Under the pieces are notes generated by a model. It had not been told where the DNA came from, made no database searches, and saw only the letters and a program-made list of their open reading frames with translations. From the NCBI RefSeq assembly GCF_018847375.1, contig NZ_CP072036.1, positions 2,790,001-2,854,000 on the forward strand: a stretch of 64,000 nt of DNA. Direction: 5' to 3'. Positions 26,730-34,935 of the stretch are shown here, piece by piece (the stretch's first letter is position 1; every line of letters starts with the position of its first letter). The stretch is from Akkermansia massiliensis. Its GTDB lineage: Bacteria; Verrucomicrobiota; Verrucomicrobiia; Verrucomicrobiales; Akkermansiaceae. Position numbers and translations under genes: made by a program.

Positions 26730-27905
26730 TCATGTTCCGGAAACGCGGCCGCCCAGCGTACGGCAGATTCTTTCCACCCCCTCAAGCAGCAGTTTCCGGG
26801 GACAGGCGATGTTCAGGCGGATGAAACAGCCCTCCGATTCCCCGTACATTTCGCCGCCGTTCACCATCACCCGGCCTTCTTCCTCCAGCAAACGGACAAT
26901 TTCCGCGGAGGAAAGCCCCAGCGCGGAGCAATCTATCCAGACCAGGTACGTTCCCTCCAGCGGCAGCACGCGGAGTTGCGGTAGGCGTTCGCCCAGCATG
27001 TCCCGGACCGTCTCGTAATTCCCGTAAAGGTAAAGCTTCAGCTCCTCCAGCCAGTCCTCTCCGCCGTTGTAGGCCGCTTCCAGAGCATCCACGGCGAAGG
27101 AATTGACATCGCACACCTCGTTGATGTTGATAGCCTTGTCAATCTTCCTCCGGACCTCCTCATCCGCCGCGACGATATTGGCGATCTGAATGCCCGCCAG
27201 ATTAAAGGCCTTGCTGGGGGAAATGCAGGTGACGGAATGGCGCAGGGCCTCCTCCGAAAGGGAGGCGAACGGCGTGTAGGGATGGCCGGGATACGTCAGT
27301 TCGCAATGAATCTCGTCAGCCACCACCAGCACGCCGTTTCTCCGGCAGATATCCGCGATCTTCTCCAGCTCCGGCCTCGTCCAGACGCGCCCGGCGGGAT
27401 TGTGGGGATTGCACAGGAGCAGGAGCTTGACGGCGGGATCCGCCGCCTTCCGCTCCAGGTCCTCCGCGTCAAGCGCGTACTTCCCGTTCTCGTACTTCAG
27501 CGGGCTGGTTTCCGCCACGCACCCGTTATTGTGGATGGAGGAAAAAAAGCAATTGTACACGGGCGTCTGCACCAGCACCTTGTCCCCCGGAGCCGTCAGG
27601 GCCCGGATGATGGCGGACAGCGCGGGCACCACCCCCGTGGTGTAAATAATCCACTCCGGACTGATCTTCCAGCCGTGGCGGCGTTCAAACCAGTTCGTGA
27701 CCGCCTCATAATAGGAATCCGGAACCCGCGTGTAGCCGAAAATGCCGTGTTCCGCCCTCTTCCGGATGGCCTCCGTCACCGCCGGAGCCGTGCGGAAATC
27801 CATGTCCGCCACCCACATGGGCAGAATGTCCGCCCGGGGCATGGAATCCCACTTGTAGGAATTCGTTCCCCGGCGCGGCACAAGGGTGTCAAAATCGTAC
27901 TTCAT
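26730..27905 (-). CDS. PLP-dependent cystathionine beta-lyase/aminotransferase (PatB/MalY type)
   Basis: 391-residue class I/II aminotransferase-fold enzyme. PLP contacts: N166 (CNPHNPAG), D197 (VVADEIH) and the Schiff-base lysine K232 (SPSKAFNLAG); the N-terminus FDTLVPRRGTNSYKWD is the typical PatB/MalY beginning. It should cleave C-S bonds of cystathionine or related thioethers, giving thiols and pyruvate, which may link sulfur metabolism to the redox genes around it. Its start overlaps the DUF3737 stop (ATGA). Confidence 0.88.
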   Translation of the reverse strand: MKYDFDTLVPRRGTNSYKWDSMPRADILPMWVADMDFRTAPAVTEAIRKRAEHGIFGYTRVPDSYYEAVTNWFERRHGWKISPEWIIYTTGVVPALSAIIRALTAPGDKVLVQTPVYNCFFSSIHNNGCVAETSPLKYENGKYALDAEDLERKAADPAVKLLLLCNPHNPAGRVWTRPELEKIADICRRNGVLVVADEIHCELTYPGHPYTPFASLSEEALRHSVTCISPSKAFNLAGIQIANIVAADEEVRRKIDKAININEVCDVNSFAVDALEAAYNGGEDWLEELKLYLYGNYETVRDMLGERLPQLRVLPLEGTYLVWIDCSALGLSSAEIVRLLEEEGRVMVNGGEMYGESEGCFIRLNIACPRKLLLEGVERICRTLGGRVSGT

Positions 27906-28774
27906 GCTGCTTCTCCCGACTGCGTTTTTCCCGTTTCAATGGAGCAGTTGGCCGGAGCCTTGCAGTGCTCGTCCAGAATAACCTCCCCGTACTCTTCCGC
28001 CACGATGCGTCCGCTGCGCGGGTTCTTGACGCTGTGCACGCGCCCCTTGATTTCCGCCTGCACGGAGGAATATTCAAAACAAAGGTCCGCATCCTCCCCG
28101 AACGTGCAGTTTTCCAGCACCAGGTTCTCCGCGTAGCACAACGCCTGCGTGCCGGAAATACGGCAATTCACCAGGCGGAGGTTTCTGGAATGCCAGCCCA
28201 GGTATTCCCCGTCCACCACGGAATCGTACACCGTCACGCCCTCCGTATTCCAGAAGGCGTCCTTGGAATGAATCTCCGCATTCCGGATCACCACATTCCT
28301 GCAATACTGGAAGGAGTAGTTCCCGTTCAGGCGGAAACCGTCAATGTCCATATTCTCCCCGTGCATGAACAGGTAATCGCCCTTGTCCGCCTGCACGTTG
28401 CGCAGCTCCGCGTTCCGGCAGTGCCAGCAGCATTCCAGGGCGTCCGTCAGGACCACGTTCTCCAGAACCATCCCGTCCATGTCCCGGAACATCTTGGGGG
28501 CTTCCACCCGCGTATCCTTCATGCGCAGGTTCCGGGAATACCAGATGGCGGCTCGGGCGCCTTCCCTGAACAGGCAATTCTCAATCAGCAAGCCGTCGTT
28601 GTGCCAGAAAGGGTACTTTCCCCGGAACTCGCACCGTACGGCTTCAATGTCGGAGCATTCCTTCAGGGCGGACTCTCCCGGATAAATCGTGACGTCTTCC
28701 AGCCTCAGATGATGGGAGGCAAACAAGGGGCGCTCCCCCTCGTAGGAAGTATTCTTAATCATTTTCTTGGTCAT
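27902..28774 (-). CDS. DUF3737 right-handed beta-helix protein
   Basis: 290 residues from ATG 28774 (28813 is a possible earlier ATG). It begins KKMIKNTSYEGERPLFASHH, the usual start of this family, and consists of imperfect ~22-residue repeats (LIENCLF, LRMKDTRV, LENVVL, VVIRNAEIH), as expected for a pectate-lyase-like beta helix. No signal peptide. The biochemical role is unknown, but the gene is often found next to PatB/MalY-type enzymes. It leads the operon with patB; a MerR-type dyad lies 150 bp upstream. Confidence 0.85.
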   Translation of the reverse strand: MTKKMIKNTSYEGERPLFASHHLRLEDVTIYPGESALKECSDIEAVRCEFRGKYPFWHNDGLLIENCLFREGARAAIWYSRNLRMKDTRVEAPKMFRDMDGMVLENVVLTDALECCWHCRNAELRNVQADKGDYLFMHGENMDIDGFRLNGNYSFQYCRNVVIRNAEIHSKDAFWNTEGVTVYDSVVDGEYLGWHSRNLRLVNCRISGTQALCYAENLVLENCTFGEDADLCFEYSSVQAEIKGRVHSVKNPRSGRIVAEEYGEVILDEHCKAPANCSIETGKTQSGEAA

Positions 28775-28915
28775 GGTGATGGGTTGGTAAAATGTTCTTT
28801 TGGAATTCATCATATGCGTTTAAGCGGCGGCAATCGGCATCCGGAAAAGGAAGACCGGGAAAAAGACGGGGAGCGGCATTCTCCGCATTCCCGGCCTTCT
28901 TCTTTCTTCCTTCAG

Positions 28916-28945
28916 GCTATTCCTTATAGTAACTGTAATGCAAAG
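28916..28945 (-). promoter_or_regulatory. Candidate MerR-activated promoter of the DUF3737-patB operon (site 3)
   Basis: On the minus strand TTGCAT, then the dyad TTACAG-TTA-CTATAA (28925-28939), then TAGCCT with an 18-bp spacer. The 15-mer matches the merR promoter site at 14 of 15 positions in the same orientation on the plus strand. Confidence 0.5.
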
Positions 28946-29049
28946 GATTTTTAGCATTTTCTCGTTCATCATTTGTAATGTATTCATAATTAATAAATAT
29001 TAACTGTCATAAAAATCATTTCATGAACCGTGAAATCATGAAAAAAACT

Positions 29050-30060
29050 TCATTTTTCAGATTCCCGGCACGATATTCCCTTTCTGTACGCCATGGCGGC
29101 CGCAGGGGAAAGCGCGCGCCCTTTCCCGGCGGAATCTTCCGGAGGCGTTCTCCTCACCAGCGCGATGCTCCCCAGGATGACGAACAGCCCGGCCATCCGC
29201 GCCCACGTCATCCCTTCCCCTCCCGCCGCACACCCCAGGACGACGGCCACCAGGGGGTTCACATAGGCGTGCGTGCCTACTTCCGCCGCCGGACGAACCT
29301 TCAGCAACCAGATATAGCTGGTGTACGCCAGGACGGAGCCGAACAGCACCAGATAAAGGAGTGACAGCCACGCGGAAGCAGGAACTTCCTCCCAATCCAT
29401 GTTCTCCGGCTCCTTCCGGACGAGGGCCCAGCACCAGAACATCACCCCCGCCGCGAGCATCTGCCACGCCGCCCCGCCCACATTGTTGACCGCCTCCTCC
29501 GCGCAGGAACGGTACTTGGCGTACAGCGTCCCCAAAGCCCAGGAAACGCAGCCGAAAACCAGCAGCAGGATACCGTGCGCGCCCTGGCCCCCCCCTTCCT
29601 CCCGTCCAAGTTGCTCCGCGAACAAAAGGCCCACTCCCAGGAATCCGGCCGCTATCCCCGCGAAAACGGAAATGCTCCGGAAATTCCTGCGCCACATGGG
29701 AACATCCAGCGCGATAATCCAGATGGCCGTGGACGATGCGATGATCGCCACCAGGCTGCTGCTCAAATACTGCTGGGCCAGCATGACGACGGCCATATCC
29801 ACGAAAAGGAGGATAATGCCGCTGACGGCGGACTTCCGGACCAGGGGACCCCGGAAAATATCCTCCCCCCTTGCCCGCCCGGCCAGCAGCAGAAGGAGCC
29901 CCGCCGTGCAGAAGCGCATTCCGCCCAGCAGAAACGGAGGGAACCCCTGCAGCGCCGTCCCGATAAAATAATAGGTGGACCCCCACACCACGTAAATCAT
30001 CAGATACGCGGTGATGACTCCCAGCCGGCCCGGCGGCTCCGTGATTGGATAAACAGCCAT
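29050..30060 (-). CDS. EamA-family (DMT superfamily) transporter
   Basis: 336-residue inner-membrane protein with ten predicted helices and two EamA repeats (VITAYLMIYVVWGSTYYFIG; later LLYLVLFGSVLAYTSYIWLL and GTHAYVNPLVAVVLG). The WGSTY segment in helix 1 is typical of YedA/RhaT-like exporters of amino acids or metabolites. The substrate is unknown. It is 21 bp downstream of the DUF418 gene and probably co-transcribed with it. Confidence 0.88.
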   Translation of the reverse strand: MAVYPITEPPGRLGVITAYLMIYVVWGSTYYFIGTALQGFPPFLLGGMRFCTAGLLLLLAGRARGEDIFRGPLVRKSAVSGIILLFVDMAVVMLAQQYLSSSLVAIIASSTAIWIIALDVPMWRRNFRSISVFAGIAAGFLGVGLLFAEQLGREEGGGQGAHGILLLVFGCVSWALGTLYAKYRSCAEEAVNNVGGAAWQMLAAGVMFWCWALVRKEPENMDWEEVPASAWLSLLYLVLFGSVLAYTSYIWLLKVRPAAEVGTHAYVNPLVAVVLGCAAGGEGMTWARMAGLFVILGSIALVRRTPPEDSAGKGRALSPAAAMAYRKGISCRESEK

Positions 30061-30081
30061 TGGAAAACCTCCATGAACTCT

Positions 30082-31401
30082 TTACTTGTTAAAAGGAGCC
30101 GCCTTCCTTCCGGGGAAAACCGGAGTCTTCCGGAACAACCGGAGCCTTTTCCCGTACGTCAGCATGCGCCAGCCCCATTCCAGGGGGCCGAACAGGCAGA
30201 ACTTCAGCCAGACGCGGCTGAACAGCGCCTGGAACAGGAAGACGGAGGCAGCTACCAGTTCCACCTGCGCCAGCCCCAGCCGGGCCCCCAGGCGGAAGCC
30301 TATTCCGTAAAACAGGACGATGCCCAGCACGGACTGCCCGATGTAATTGGTCAGCGCCATCCGCCCGGGAGCCGCCAGCGCCCGGAACAAGGGAGCGTCC
30401 TTCCGGCGAAGGAACCACAGGCAGAAAACGGACACATACGCCAGGCTGAGGGGAATAACGCTGACGGCATACAGGAAGGCCACGGCCACGGGTACGCCGC
30501 CCAGCAGGTGAAGCGCATGGGCGGCGTACAGGAAGGAAAGGGGCAGCCCCGCCAGAAAACCGCAGCGGCATACCCTCTTCAACAGCGTCCGCCGCCTCTC
30601 CAGATTCGCATAAATTCCGTTCCTTCCCACATACAGCCCCAGCAGGAACAAGCCCAGCACCTTGAAGACGCGGTTGCTCTCCAGCAGCTCCTGGACGCGG
30701 ATGAACGCCCCGGACAGGGTGAACTTCAGAACGTCGGAATAATGTTCCCCGTCCACCAGCCATCTGCCGAAATTCGCGTCCGTAATCCCGCTGAGGCCGT
30801 TGAAATACCGTACTGCGCCCCCCACCGGAGCGGCGAGGTCAAACCGGTAGCCTGAAAAAACCTTCAGGGCATCCATGAGAACAGGGCAGAAAACAAGCGC
30901 GGCGGCAATCGCCAGCAGCTTTCTGTCCGGCACATTCCGGAACAGCGGCAGCAGCAGGCCGGCCAGCGCATACAGAAGCAGGATGTCCCCGCTCCACAGG
31001 AGCATCAGGTGCAGCAGCCCGATCAGGGCCAGAAGGCCCATCCTGCGGTAAAAAACGGCGATGCCGTCGCGCCCCTTCTCCATGGAATGCGACATCATGA
31101 TGGAAAAGCCGATGCCGAACAACAGGGAAAACAGGCTGTAAAACTTGCCGTCAATAAACACGTACTGGAGGAAGCGGACCACCCGGTCGATTCCGGCGGT
31201 GGGCATGGCGGAAACAACCTCCGGACTCTGGAACGTGTACAGGGAAAACTCCGGAAAATTCGCCAGGCAGATGCCGAAAAGCGCCAGTCCCCTCAAGGCG
31301 TCCAGAATCACGGAACGCTCCCGCGTGCTGACGGGGCCCATCCTGTCAACGGGAGGCATCCGCCCCTCCTTTCCCATCACCGGGCACCGCAGCGCACGCA
31401 T
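30082..31401 (-). CDS. DUF418 membrane protein
   Basis: 439 residues with 8-10 transmembrane helices. The family signature is ILDALRGLALFGICLANFPEF at the start, FSLLFGIGFSIMM in the middle and the DUF418 domain at the C-terminus (GRMALTNYIGQSVLGIVLFYG and FLFQALFSRVWLKFCLFGPLEW). Related to the acyltransferase-3 fold (YeiB type); the function is unknown. ATG 31401 follows an AT-rich promoter-like segment; an internal ATG at 31341 is an alternative. Confidence 0.85.
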   Translation of the reverse strand: MRALRCPVMGKEGRMPPVDRMGPVSTRERSVILDALRGLALFGICLANFPEFSLYTFQSPEVVSAMPTAGIDRVVRFLQYVFIDGKFYSLFSLLFGIGFSIMMSHSMEKGRDGIAVFYRRMGLLALIGLLHLMLLWSGDILLLYALAGLLLPLFRNVPDRKLLAIAAALVFCPVLMDALKVFSGYRFDLAAPVGGAVRYFNGLSGITDANFGRWLVDGEHYSDVLKFTLSGAFIRVQELLESNRVFKVLGLFLLGLYVGRNGIYANLERRRTLLKRVCRCGFLAGLPLSFLYAAHALHLLGGVPVAVAFLYAVSVIPLSLAYVSVFCLWFLRRKDAPLFRALAAPGRMALTNYIGQSVLGIVLFYGIGFRLGARLGLAQVELVAASVFLFQALFSRVWLKFCLFGPLEWGWRMLTYGKRLRLFRKTPVFPGRKAAPFNK

Positions 31402-31584
31402 TCAATAAATATTTTATTTTCATATCATTAAAAAAATCTCATGTATCTTTAATATCTTTTCTCCCAAAAAAATGAGGCAACAGGCCCCCGCCCGGGAAAA
31501 ACAGCCTTCTCCCGATTCCTTAAAAAAGGAACGCTGCCCCATCCCGGAAAACCGGGATAAAAACCTGCCGGACAAACCGGAAGG

Positions 31585-32034
31585 TCAGCGTTTCACGTCA
31601 ATGGTCACGCGGATCTTTCCGGAAACATCCAGCGCCTTCATCCCTTCCCCGTCCACGCTCCCCAGAATCACCAAGCCGCGGGACGGCTCGAAGGCCTTCC
31701 TGAAAATGCACAAATTGCCCCACGGGGCGTAATAGGCGATGGCCCCCCGGAAGGGTTTCCCCATGGCCGGAGACCCGGCGGTGGACAACTTGCCGGGCAG
31801 AGGGCTGATCTTCTCGGTATCGCCGTAATCCTCCAGCGTCAGCGTCAGGGGAAGCCGGGCCACGAAATCCCTGGCGGCGGCATTGTCTTGAAGAGTGGCG
31901 GCAATTTCCTTTTCTCCTGCTTTAATCGTAATATTCATGGTGTTCGGGGATGGCTGGGGAATCTCCGGCTCCGCGGCGCAACAGGGGGCAAGGAAAGCCC
32001 CTGCCGCGTACAAATATGGTAATAATTTTTTCAT
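31585..32034 (-). CDS. Exported cyclophilin-like domain protein
   Basis: 149 residues: signal peptide (LLPYLYAAGAFLAPCCA) with a possible lipidation cysteine, then a beta-barrel domain of the cyclophilin-like type (MNITIKAGEKEIAATLQDN, DFVARLPLTLTLEDYG, GDVA-like GAIAYYAPWGNLCIF and GLVILGSVDGE). These domains bind small ligands and lack proven prolyl isomerase residues. Genes of this type are common partners of flavodoxins, aldo/keto reductases and alpha/beta hydrolases, as here. Confidence 0.8.
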   Translation of the reverse strand: MKKLLPYLYAAGAFLAPCCAAEPEIPQPSPNTMNITIKAGEKEIAATLQDNAAARDFVARLPLTLTLEDYGDTEKISPLPGKLSTAGSPAMGKPFRGAIAYYAPWGNLCIFRKAFEPSRGLVILGSVDGEGMKALDVSGKIRVTIDVKR

Positions 32035-32340
32035 CGTCTATATTTTAATAGGAATGGCTGCCCGGCAGGATTGAACGGGACCGGGAATCCCCGCGAAGAA
32101 GGAAAAAACGGCTGCCGGCCTTCTCCGGCAACGGAAGGCGCACCACGGGCAGAAGAAAAGCCGGAAACATTGCCGGAGCTTTTCTTCCCGCGGCGCCCTC
32201 ATCCCCACCCGGGAAATCGGACGCCGCGGGAAGCTGTCTCACCTATCCTCGCTGGGCGCAAAAAACATTCTATATGAAATCCGGTTGATATTATTCCATG
32301 GGCGGTTTTACGGCTGATCTTCTTTAGTGGGGAAAAAGGC
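32035..32340. other. Intergenic region, nothing recognised
   Basis: About 305 bp between the cyclophilin-like gene and the iron-sulfur flavoprotein gene. GC-rich left half, AT-rich right half; no credible ORF, terminator or operator seen. Confidence 0.4.
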
Positions 32341-32877
32341 TCAAACCCCTATCCCCATGATTCTGGCCTGCTTCATGGCCGGATTGCCCTTGATGCCGCC
32401 CATCTTCCAGGCCCCGGTGCCGTAAACCACGCCTTTCTCCACCGCCCCTTCCAGGCAGTCCAGAAAACCGCGGAAGCACTCCACGGTGCGCTCCATATTG
32501 GCCCGGTTATCCTCCGCCGCGGCCAGAATGAAGTAAAACTCCTTGTCACGGATGTCCAGATAACGGGGGACCGTGCGGTCGATAAACGTCTTCATCTGGC
32601 CGCACAGCGTATAAAAATACACGGGAGTGGCCAGCACGATGACATCCGCTTCCAGCAGCTTGTCCAGCAACTCTTCCATATCGTCCTTCTGGAGGCAGGC
32701 GTGGGTGTCATGGCACACGCCGCAGCCGCGGCAATAGCCGATGCGCTTCTCCGCCAGGCGCACCTTCTCCACGTCATGCCCTGCGCCCCGCGCCCCCTTC
32801 ATGAACTCATCGCACAGGAGGTCGGAATTGCCGCCCTTGCGCGGACTGGAGGAAATGATTAAAATCTTCTTGCTCAT
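32341..32877 (-). CDS. Iron-sulfur flavoprotein-like NAD(P)H oxidoreductase
   Basis: 178 residues from ATG 32877; the long upstream extension of the frame runs into the alcohol dehydrogenase gene and is rejected. A flavodoxin-like fold starts with KILIISSSPRKGGNSD (FMN phosphate loop). Cysteines 49, 52, 55 and 61 form the compact C-x2-C-x2-C-x5-C motif of iron-sulfur flavoproteins, expected to hold a 4Fe-4S cluster. LATPVYFYTLCGQMKTFIDR is a further family motif. It probably reduces oxygen species or electrophiles using a ferredoxin or NAD(P)H. 17 bp after the dehydrogenase stop, so one operon. Confidence 0.85.
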   Translation of the reverse strand: MSKKILIISSSPRKGGNSDLLCDEFMKGARGAGHDVEKVRLAEKRIGYCRGCGVCHDTHACLQKDDMEELLDKLLEADVIVLATPVYFYTLCGQMKTFIDRTVPRYLDIRDKEFYFILAAAEDNRANMERTVECFRGFLDCLEGAVEKGVVYGTGAWKMGGIKGNPAMKQARIMGIGV

Positions 32878-32894
32878 GGTACAGGCTCCCCGGC

Positions 32895-34082
32895 TTACAG
32901 ATAAGACTTCCGGTAAATGGAAACGCAATCCTCCACGGACAGCTCCGCGCGGTCGCACTGGAACAGGAACCCCATGGTTTCCCGCGCATTGTGAGCCATT
33001 TTCCCGAACTCCTCCGGCGCAATGCCGTAATCGCTCATGCGCAGGCCGCTTACGCCGCAATCCCGTTGCAGCCTGTCCAGCATGGTGATGAAATCCATGG
33101 GGTCCGCCGCCTCCGGCATTCCCATGGCCTGCGCCATGCGGACAAAGCGTTCATCCGCCACATGCCGTTCAATCAGGTGCGTAAAATACGCCTTGCTGAT
33201 CATGATGAGGCCGGCCCCGTGGGGCAGCTCCTGATGGTAGGCGGACAAGGCATGCTCCAGGGAATGCTCGCTGGTGCAGCGGCCCACGCACATCACGTAG
33301 CCGGACAGGGTATTGCCGAAGGCCACATGGGTACGGGCCTTCAGGTCGGAGCCGTCGGCCACCGCCCTGGGCAGGTAGCGGCTGATATGCTTAATGGCCT
33401 CCAGGGCGTACATGTCGCTCATCAGGTTCGTGCCGTTGGAAACGTAGCCCTCCACGCTGTGGAACAGGGCGTCAAAGCCCTGGAAGGCCGTAAACAGCGG
33501 AGGAACGGTAAGCATCAGCTCCGGGTCCACGATGGAAAGCGCCGGAAACAGGTCCGGATGGACAAAGCCCGTCTTTTCATGCGTTTTCTCGTTCGTGATG
33601 ACAGTGCCCGCGTCCGCCTCCGATCCGGTGCCGGCGGTGGTGGTAATGGCAACGATCGGCAGGGGCCTGTTGGAAACCGGCTTCCCCTTCCCCGTGCCGG
33701 AGGGAATGTAATCCCAGTAATCGCCGTCATTCACTGCGATCAGCGCGATGGACTTGGCGGCGTCCATGCAGCTCCCTCCGCCCAGGGCGATGATAAAATC
33801 GCAGCCGTGTTCCCGGGCGAACCGGCCTCCGGCATTGACGGTTGAATTCAGGGGATTGGGCTCCACCCGGTCAAAGACGGCGCAGGCGATTCCGGCCTTG
33901 TCCAGTTGCCCCGTGAGGTGGTCCAGATAACCGTTGGCCCGGGTGGACTTCCCGTTGGAAATGACGATCATGGCCTTGCGGCCCGGCAATGCTTCCGCAT
34001 GCAGGTTCTCCAGTTGCCCGGCCCCGAAAAGAAGCCGGGTGGGCACATGCATGAGAAAGGCGGAATGGGTATGGTTTGACAT
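32895..34082 (-). CDS. Iron-containing (group III) alcohol dehydrogenase
   Basis: Interconverts alcohols and aldehydes with NAD(P) and Fe2+ in the cytosol. The 395-residue product starts at ATG 34082 (MSNHTHSAFLMHVPTRLLFG). Seen are the cofactor motif IIALGGGSCMDAAKSIAL, the TTTAGTGSEAD signature, and metal-site histidines in FDALFHSVEGY and CTSEHSLEHALSAYHQ. It resembles butanol or lactaldehyde dehydrogenases of gut anaerobes. It leads a two-gene operon with the iron-sulfur flavoprotein. A MerR-type dyad sits 90 bp upstream, which fits regulation by alcohol or aldehyde stress. Confidence 0.9.
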   Translation of the reverse strand: MSNHTHSAFLMHVPTRLLFGAGQLENLHAEALPGRKAMIVISNGKSTRANGYLDHLTGQLDKAGIACAVFDRVEPNPLNSTVNAGGRFAREHGCDFIIALGGGSCMDAAKSIALIAVNDGDYWDYIPSGTGKGKPVSNRPLPIVAITTTAGTGSEADAGTVITNEKTHEKTGFVHPDLFPALSIVDPELMLTVPPLFTAFQGFDALFHSVEGYVSNGTNLMSDMYALEAIKHISRYLPRAVADGSDLKARTHVAFGNTLSGYVMCVGRCTSEHSLEHALSAYHQELPHGAGLIMISKAYFTHLIERHVADERFVRMAQAMGMPEAADPMDFITMLDRLQRDCGVSGLRMSDYGIAPEEFGKMAHNARETMGFLFQCDRAELSVEDCVSIYRKSYL

Positions 34083-34506
34083 GATGACAGGTTGGTTTAA
34101 GGGCCGCTTCCCGGACTCCCGGAACACCCGTCCGGAAACGAGAAGCAACACACTACCTATCATCTAAAAGGTTACACCTGCTCTAATGAAAGAAAAATCT
34201 TAAAAATAATTTTATCTTCATTTCAAATAACTTATTACCAAATATTTCCGACACAAAAAAAATAATTAACCCCTGCCGTTTCCTCCTCAAAAAAGAGCCG
34301 ATTTCTATTCATTCCCCCACCGCCACGGAGAAGCTCCGCAACAATGGAAGCTCATCCGGACTCCGGTTCCCCACTGGAACCTTTCATGCTTTCGCAAGCC
34401 GTTTCAACCGGGGGAAAACGGACCCGGCTTCATCAAACGCGGCCCCTGTTTATTTCCGGGAGCGGCGCCACAAAAAACCGCTCAGGAACTCCGGCCAGGG
34501 TCCGGC
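34083..34506. other. AT-rich regulatory region upstream of the alcohol dehydrogenase
   Basis: About 420 bp. Next to the dehydrogenase it carries the MerR-type site 4; further right it is AT-rich (34190-34310) and then GC-rich. Overlapping ORFs on the plus strand (34344-34835) are antisense to the small membrane-protein gene and unsupported. Confidence 0.45.
34162..34191 (-). promoter_or_regulatory. Candidate MerR-type promoter of the alcohol dehydrogenase operon (site 4)
   Basis: On the minus strand TTTCAT, the dyad TTAGAG-CAG-GTGTAA (34172-34186), then TTAGAT with an 18-bp spacer. The last T of the -35 hexamer is the first T of the dyad, exactly as at sites 2 and 3. One arm deviates from the consensus at one position. 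Confidence 0.4.
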
Positions 34507-34833
34507 TTACGGCCTTATGGAACAGGAAGACTTGGATGCCTGCAAATCGGAATTGTCCATTTCTACGGCCAGCCAGAACACGCCGACGGCCAACAGGCCG
34601 AAAGCACAAGCCCCCGCGACGGAAAGAACGGTCATCACCATTTTCTGCCGTTCCGCCTTTGCCCTGCATTGACGGACCAGCGTTTGCAGTGCGCCGCAGA
34701 CTGCCCCGAGGCGGCCGCGCCATCCTTCTTCCCCGGAGGGCTGTCTTTTGGGATGCAGGTCGGACCTCATCATCACGGAATACGGGAACGGCTCCGGCTT
34801 CATCATGGAAATGTCCAAAGGCATGTACTTCAT
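34507..34833 (-). CDS. Small single-pass membrane protein divergent from the S24 repressor
   Basis: 108 residues, unrecognised. A basic soluble N-terminal half (SDLHPKRQPSGEEGWRGRLG, then CRAKAERQK) is followed by one transmembrane helix (MVMTVLSVAGACAFGLLAVG, then VFWLAVE) and a short polar tail. It is transcribed away from the S24 repressor gene. A perfect 17-bp dyad lies 9 bp before its ATG, so it is probably repressed by that protein and released on damage. Its position resembles small stress-induced or holin-like genes of lysogenic switches, but it is too short for an assignment. Confidence 0.6.
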   Translation of the reverse strand: MKYMPLDISMMKPEPFPYSVMMRSDLHPKRQPSGEEGWRGRLGAVCGALQTLVRQCRAKAERQKMVMTVLSVAGACAFGLLAVGVFWLAVEMDNSDLQASKSSCSIRP

Positions 34834-34842
34834 GACTTCTTT

Positions 34843-34859
34843 TTAACGATATTCGTTAA
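34843..34859. promoter_or_regulatory. Operator 1 of the S24 repressor (predicted)
   Basis: Perfect dyad TTAACGA-TAT-TCGTTAA, 9 bp upstream of the small membrane-protein ATG. Confidence 0.6.
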
Positions 34860-34901
34860 TCAGTCAACATATTTTTCACGGATTTAATTTACTTCTTTCT
34901 A

Positions 34902-34929
34902 TCGACAATTCACGAAAATCGTGTATCAT
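34902..34929 (+). promoter_or_regulatory. Promoter of the S24 repressor gene with operator 2
   Basis: TCGACA (34902-34907) and TATCAT (34924-34929) are 16 bp apart. The spacer is filled by the near-perfect dyad TTCACGA-AAA-TCGTGTA (34909-34925), the same 7-3-7 layout as operator 1. The start point would fall at about 34936, which is the A of the ATG, so the mRNA may be leaderless. Confidence 0.55.
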
Positions 34930-34935
34930 CAAGCC

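Noticed and set aside
34344..34835. Plus-strand ORF of 163 codons
   Set aside because: Antisense to a short gene with a transmembrane helix and an operator at its start, which is the better explanation.
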